From the NCBI GenBank assembly GCA_023399035.1, contig JAEWQX010000016.1, positions 1-16,919 on the forward strand: a stretch of DNA of 16,919 bases, in the 5' to 3' direction. The notes under the pieces were generated by a model. The model saw nothing but the letters and a program-made list of their open reading frames with translations, made no database searches and was not told the DNA's origin. This DNA comes from Bacillota bacterium. Lineage in GTDB: Bacteria; Bacillota; Clostridia; Clostridiales; Clostridiaceae. Below, in pieces: positions 13,750 through 16,919 of the stretch; positions within the stretch are counted from its first letter, which is position 1, and every line of letters begins with the position of its first letter. The position numbers and the translations under genes are program-made.

Positions 13750-14439
13750 TTATAAAATCCTCTTAGGATTGAAGTCTAGATAATCCGCAGATGTTAGCAT
13801 ATACTCAACACCATCCCATACCCCATTTAATAATTTTCCCTGAAGTACAGGCCCATGAAGATGACCATATATAACTTTTTCTACACCGTATTCCTCTATT
13901 ATATTAACAATATCAGATTTTTGAAATTTTTCGTTTGTAGGAGGATAATGGAGCATTACTATTATTTTTTCGAATCCCTGCTTCTTTGCTGCATCCAATG
14001 ATAATTTAAGTCTTATGATTTCTCTCTTATATATCTTTTCATCTTTTGCTGTAAACTTATCACTTCCTGGACATATCCATCCTCTTGTTCCACAGATAGC
14101 ATAGTCTTCATAAATATAAAAATTATTTTGAAGGAATTTTGTATTTTCATATAAAGCATTAAGCTTTGAAATACTGTTCCACCAATAATCATGGTTTCCC
14201 TTGCTTATTATCTTTTTTCCTGGAAGTTCATCAATCCAGTCTAAATCGTATTTACTATCTTCTTCCTTTAAAGACCATGAAATGTCACCTGCTATAAGCA
14301 CCATATCATCATCTGTTATCTTTTCAAGCCAGTTTTCTTTAATTTTCTGACAGTGATTTTTCCATTTATCTCCGAATATATCCATAGGTTTTTCAACATT
14401 AAATCCTAAGTGTAAATCTGAAATAGTATAAAGTGCCAT
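13750..14439 (-). CDS. Calcineurin-like metallophosphoesterase
   Basis: A 229-residue cytoplasmic phosphoesterase with every metal-binding motif of the family: DLHLG (Asp8, His10), GDISW (Asp52), GNHD (Asn82, His83, Asp84), LHYPP (His164) and GHLHG (192-196). It looks like the predicted phosphohydrolases grouped in COG1768. The substrate, a phosphodiester or phosphomonoester, cannot be told from sequence. The ribosome binding site AGGTG (14447-14451) lies 7 bases from the ATG. It is a single gene, with convergent transcription from the chemoreceptor unit on one side. An inverted repeat lies in its leader. Confidence 0.92.
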   Translation of the reverse strand: MALYTISDLHLGFNVEKPMDIFGDKWKNHCQKIKENWLEKITDDDMVLIAGDISWSLKEEDSKYDLDWIDELPGKKIISKGNHDYWWNSISKLNALYENTKFLQNNFYIYEDYAICGTRGWICPGSDKFTAKDEKIYKREIIRLKLSLDAAKKQGFEKIIVMLHYPPTNEKFQKSDIVNIIEEYGVEKVIYGHLHGPVLQGKLLNGVWDGVEYMLTSADYLDFNPKRIL

Positions 14440-14469
14440 TAATTTTCACCTTTCCATTTATCTTATGTA

Positions 14470-14494
14470 GATTTTAAGTATACTTCTTAAAATC
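14470..14494. promoter_or_regulatory. Inverted repeat in the leader of the metallophosphoesterase gene
   Basis: A perfect 9-bp dyad, GATTTTAAG and CTTAAAATC, with a 7-base centre. It lies about 20 bases upstream of the ribosome binding site. A TG-N-TAAAAT sequence resembling an extended -10 is found just upstream on the minus strand. It may be an operator. Confidence 0.4.
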
Positions 14495-14672
14495 TAATTT
14501 TAACATAATTAAATCATTAAATTAATATTAATAAATAATAAAACATGCTCTCTTTATATATAATATTTACTATCTATTCTATAAAGCATATTTTCTACAC
14601 TTGCTCGGCTCAGATTCGAAGATTATGAAGCATATTCATTAATATATATCTATTATTAAAAATAACTGATTA
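14495..14672. other. Intergenic DNA downstream of the FlhB-like gene
   Basis: AT-rich. One short, more GC-balanced stretch (about 14585-14635) is bordered by two copies of AAGCATATT about 50 bases apart. I see no gene and no clear terminator for the FlhB-like gene. Confidence 0.4.
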
Positions 14673-14930
14673 CTATCTCTTCTTATCTAAATCTGTAACA
14701 AATGCTATTACATGTGCTACTGCTTCATATAGTTCTTCTGGTATGTCGCTGCCTACATCAACATTACACAATAAGTCTGTAAGTTCTTTATTATAAACTA
14801 TAGGCACCTCGTTTTCCTGTGCCTTTTCTATTATCTTATCTGCAATATGCCCCATTCCTGCTGCTGCTACAATTGGAGCATCACTATTGAACTCATATTT
14901 TAATGCAGCTGCTTTTTTCCTCTGACTCAT
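14673..14930 (-). CDS. Free-standing FlhB C-terminal-domain protein (YlqH-like)
   Basis: An 85-residue protein equivalent to the cytoplasmic end of FlhB, the flagellar export switch protein. It begins near the FlhB sequence AVALKY (here AAALKYEF). It continues with APIVAAAGMGHIADKIIEKA, the VPIV segment, and DIPEELYEAVAHVIAFV. The membrane part and the NPTH self-cleavage motif of FlhB are absent, as expected for the small FlhB-like proteins such as Bacillus YlqH. The ribosome binding site GGAG (14938-14941) is 7 bases from the ATG. It follows a FliK-like gene by 59 bases. In flagella FliK acts on this FlhB domain to switch export specificity, so the pairing suggests the two products interact, but a flagellar role is not shown. 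Confidence 0.88.
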   Translation of the reverse strand: MSQRKKAAALKYEFNSDAPIVAAAGMGHIADKIIEKAQENEVPIVYNKELTDLLCNVDVGSDIPEELYEAVAHVIAFVTDLDKKR

Positions 14931-14989
14931 TTTTACACTCCTTACTCCACAAATTCATTTCATACAAACTTTATTCTTAAGGTCAATTA

Positions 14990-16882
14990 CTAAACCTTGG
15001 TGTCTATTGCTGATATGGTAACATCATTAAAGAATCCCCTTACACTTACAATATCTGCTGGATGATCTTTCGCATCAACCTTAACATTGACATATAGACC
15101 TAAAGTTGCAAGGCCATCAGTAAGTTCCTTTTTGTGATTATCTAGAACTATAGTATATTTATTATCACATTTTAAATTTACGTCTATTTTATTTTCTCTC
15201 ATAGTTAAATATCCATGAATTTCACCAAGATTAGCAGTCTTTATGGATAGTACCATTTTAGCATTAGTAGTATCTATCTTCTTACCTTCTTTTCTGTTAT
15301 CTTTAATTATAAGCTTACATGGATATTTATTCATTTGTGATGATATATCAAAATTAAGACAGTAATACTCATTGCTCATTGAATTAAATACTTTTATATC
15401 ATTTATATTTTCTTTTATTAAGTTTGTTATCTTTCCTGAAACCGAATTCTGTGCTGATGTATGACTCAGTAAATCTTTTACAATATCCTTGACATTATCG
15501 ATTTTTGACTTTATTTCATTTTTTATACCATCCACTTCATTTTCTGGCCTTGAAATATTGCTTGTAAAATTATTGATAAATGATTTATTATTTTCAGCTT
15601 TCTTAGGTACTGCAAATGAATTCTCACCAATAGTCCATGATGAAGTATGTGTGTCAGTCTTTAATGAATTTGTCTGTACTGCTTCTTTAGTCAGTATTTT
15701 TCCTGTATTATCTCTATCCTGTACTATCTCTGTTATTTTCTTGAATTCTGTATCAGTAAGCTTTACTTCTCGTCCCTCTGCCTTGCTTAATATATCTTCC
15801 ACTTTTGATTTATTAAGTGATTCTATAAGACTTGAAGCTTGAGTTTTAGGAGCATTTTCTTCCAGCAGTTTATCTCCTACAACATCCTTTATTGTATTTG
15901 CAATATCTTTATCACTTAATTTTTCTAAGATGGATTTATCTAAAATAGTTTCATTCTGTATTTTTGTATTTTCTGTTTCTCCTGTATTCTCACCAGCTAA
16001 TGTCTTCAAAATATCAAGTACATTTATCTTATTATTTGATGGATCATGTTCTGCATAAACCTTTGAAAATACTGCATTATTCACTATATTATTATCTTTT
16101 TTTTCTTGAACACTTTCCTGTTTATTTATATTATTTATGACTATATCCTTTGAATTAAGCTTTATATCAGATTCATCAAGCTTTTCTTTAATCGATAATA
16201 TTATCTTTTCTATTGAAGAATCTCCTTTAAAAAGCTTGTTGAAGCTTTCTATATTTTCCTTGGTCATATCAATATTATTTTCAAGGAATATCAGTATATC
16301 ATCTTCACTCATATTTTTAAACTCACTTATAAATTTAGTGAGTATTTCCTTCATAGTCTTGCCCTGCTCACTATCTAGCTCTACCCCTTTACTTACTATA
16401 TACTTTTCAATAAAAGCATTAAGTTCATCCGAATCACTGTTTATCTTTTCCCTAAATTGAAGAAGTGTCTTAATTTCATTTATATTTTCTTTTGATAACG
16501 AAAAATTATGCTTGACCATCTTTTTAAGAAGTTCCACATCTTCCTTAGACAAACCTTCCTTTTCTACAACTTCCTGAAAATTCTCATCCCCATCTTCTAC
16601 ATCGTCTTTTGAATTTCCATCCTGTACTACTTTTAACTTTAATTTTCCATTTTCAAATCCTTCTACTTGAAACTTAACAAGCTTAATATCATCTAAATTT
16701 ACTTTTCCATCTACTTCAGCAATAAACTGCCATCCATCTGCAAGTTTTATCGTAACATCTTTTCCATCACCTTTATCAATAATTCTTCCAGTGAACCTTT
16801 CACCTACTTCAAATGTCAACTTACTAGAAACTTTTCTAGTATTCATATTATATCCATTATTTATATTCCAAATTCCTGGCAT
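14990..16882 (-). CDS. FliK-like hook-length control-type protein (YlqG-like)
   Basis: A 630-residue hydrophilic, Lys/Glu/Asp/Asn-rich protein with no membrane segment or signal peptide. Residues ~25-95 form a small beta-rich N-terminal part (FTGRIIDKG, VTIKLADGWQF). A long low-complexity helical middle follows (about 100-470). The C-terminal ~150 residues resemble the FliK C-terminal domain: LSIKTANLGEIHGYL (545-559), VNLKCDNKYTIVLDNHKKEL, then GLATLGLYVNVKV. In FliK this domain contacts the cytoplasmic domain of FlhB, and an FlhB-like gene follows directly. The start ATG is supported by AGGTGG (16891-16896), 8 bases upstream. Bacillus has a comparable pair, YlqG-YlqH, outside the flagellar operon. 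The assignment rests on the C-terminal domain and the neighbour; the rest is not recognisable. Confidence 0.78.
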   Translation of the reverse strand: MPGIWNINNGYNMNTRKVSSKLTFEVGERFTGRIIDKGDGKDVTIKLADGWQFIAEVDGKVNLDDIKLVKFQVEGFENGKLKLKVVQDGNSKDDVEDGDENFQEVVEKEGLSKEDVELLKKMVKHNFSLSKENINEIKTLLQFREKINSDSDELNAFIEKYIVSKGVELDSEQGKTMKEILTKFISEFKNMSEDDILIFLENNIDMTKENIESFNKLFKGDSSIEKIILSIKEKLDESDIKLNSKDIVINNINKQESVQEKKDNNIVNNAVFSKVYAEHDPSNNKINVLDILKTLAGENTGETENTKIQNETILDKSILEKLSDKDIANTIKDVVGDKLLEENAPKTQASSLIESLNKSKVEDILSKAEGREVKLTDTEFKKITEIVQDRDNTGKILTKEAVQTNSLKTDTHTSSWTIGENSFAVPKKAENNKSFINNFTSNISRPENEVDGIKNEIKSKIDNVKDIVKDLLSHTSAQNSVSGKITNLIKENINDIKVFNSMSNEYYCLNFDISSQMNKYPCKLIIKDNRKEGKKIDTTNAKMVLSIKTANLGEIHGYLTMRENKIDVNLKCDNKYTIVLDNHKKELTDGLATLGLYVNVKVDAKDHPADIVSVRGFFNDVTISAIDTKV

Positions 16883-16890
16883 TTCTTATT

Positions 16891-16896
16891 CCACCT
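16891..16896 (-). promoter_or_regulatory. Ribosome binding site of the FliK-like gene
   Basis: AGGTGG on the minus strand, 8 bases before the ATG at 16882. It shows the gene is complete at the window edge; its promoter or upstream operon partner lies outside. Confidence 0.75.
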
Positions 16897-16919
16897 ACTT
16901 CATTACTTTTATGTCTATA

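Noticed and set aside
14585..14635. Short GC-balanced stretch containing GATTCGAA, resembling a tRNA T-loop
   Set aside because: No matching acceptor, D or anticodon arms can be folded around it.
15489..16460. Open frames of 117 and 107 codons on the plus strand
   Set aside because: Antisense shadows of the FliK-like gene, with composition typical of complement frames and no translation signals.

Overview
The window is AT-rich DNA (my impression is about 30% GC; not computed). It has strong AGGAGG-type ribosome binding sites and short operons. The gene set (leuS, a TIGR01911-type HesB-like protein, a RelQ-type alarmone synthetase, a DUF2225 protein, a YlqG/YlqH-like FliK/FlhB pair) fits a Clostridium or close relative. 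The species cannot be told from this window.

Layout. (1) 13-2525, + strand: leuS with its ribosome binding site and a strong hairpin terminator. (2) 2580-4065, - strand: two ABC-2 type permease genes. The ATPase gene that normally precedes them is absent, and the first permease lacks its usual N-terminal membrane segment. (3) 4256-5585, - strand: a Rossmann-fold, SAM-binding-like protein translationally coupled to dcd (dCTP deaminase), ended by a terminator. (4) 5586-6301: a divergent intergenic region, then a small HesB/IscA-like gene with an extended -10 promoter and a perfect 14-bp terminator stem. (5) 6346-10524, - strand: a four-gene cassette. In order of transcription it encodes an exact 22-residue repeat protein, a MoxR-like AAA+ ATPase, a putative metallopeptidase plus von Willebrand A protein (DUF2201 type), and an unrecognised membrane-anchored protein. 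This is the least ordinary part of the window. (6) 10604-11629: a repeat-bearing spacer and a RelQ-type (p)ppGpp synthetase gene with its own promoter. (7) 11830-13682, + strand: three hairpins in tandem, then a DUF2225 zinc-ribbon protein and a soluble chemoreceptor-like protein, then a terminator. (8) 13750-14439, - strand: a calcineurin-type metallophosphoesterase with an inverted repeat in its leader. (9) 14673-16882, - strand: a FliK-like protein followed by a free-standing FlhB C-terminal-domain protein.

How the genes work together. Most units are housekeeping: leucyl-tRNA charging, dNTP metabolism, Fe-S handling, alarmone synthesis and flagellum/secretion-related proteins. The cassette in (5) has the architecture of AAA+/VWA chaperone-like machines. 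An ATPase and a MIDAS-bearing partner would act on a client, with the solenoid protein and the membrane protein as candidate adaptor and client. Short repeats built on AGTTGATAGTT-like or AGTTAGCA-like units lie at both ends of this cassette and between two of its genes, which hints at past rearrangement.

Several gene starts are set here by the ribosome binding site rather than by the longest possible reading frame: dcd, the HesB-like gene, the VWA gene, the AAA+ gene and relQ. I saw no tRNA, rRNA, CRISPR array, transposase or phage gene.
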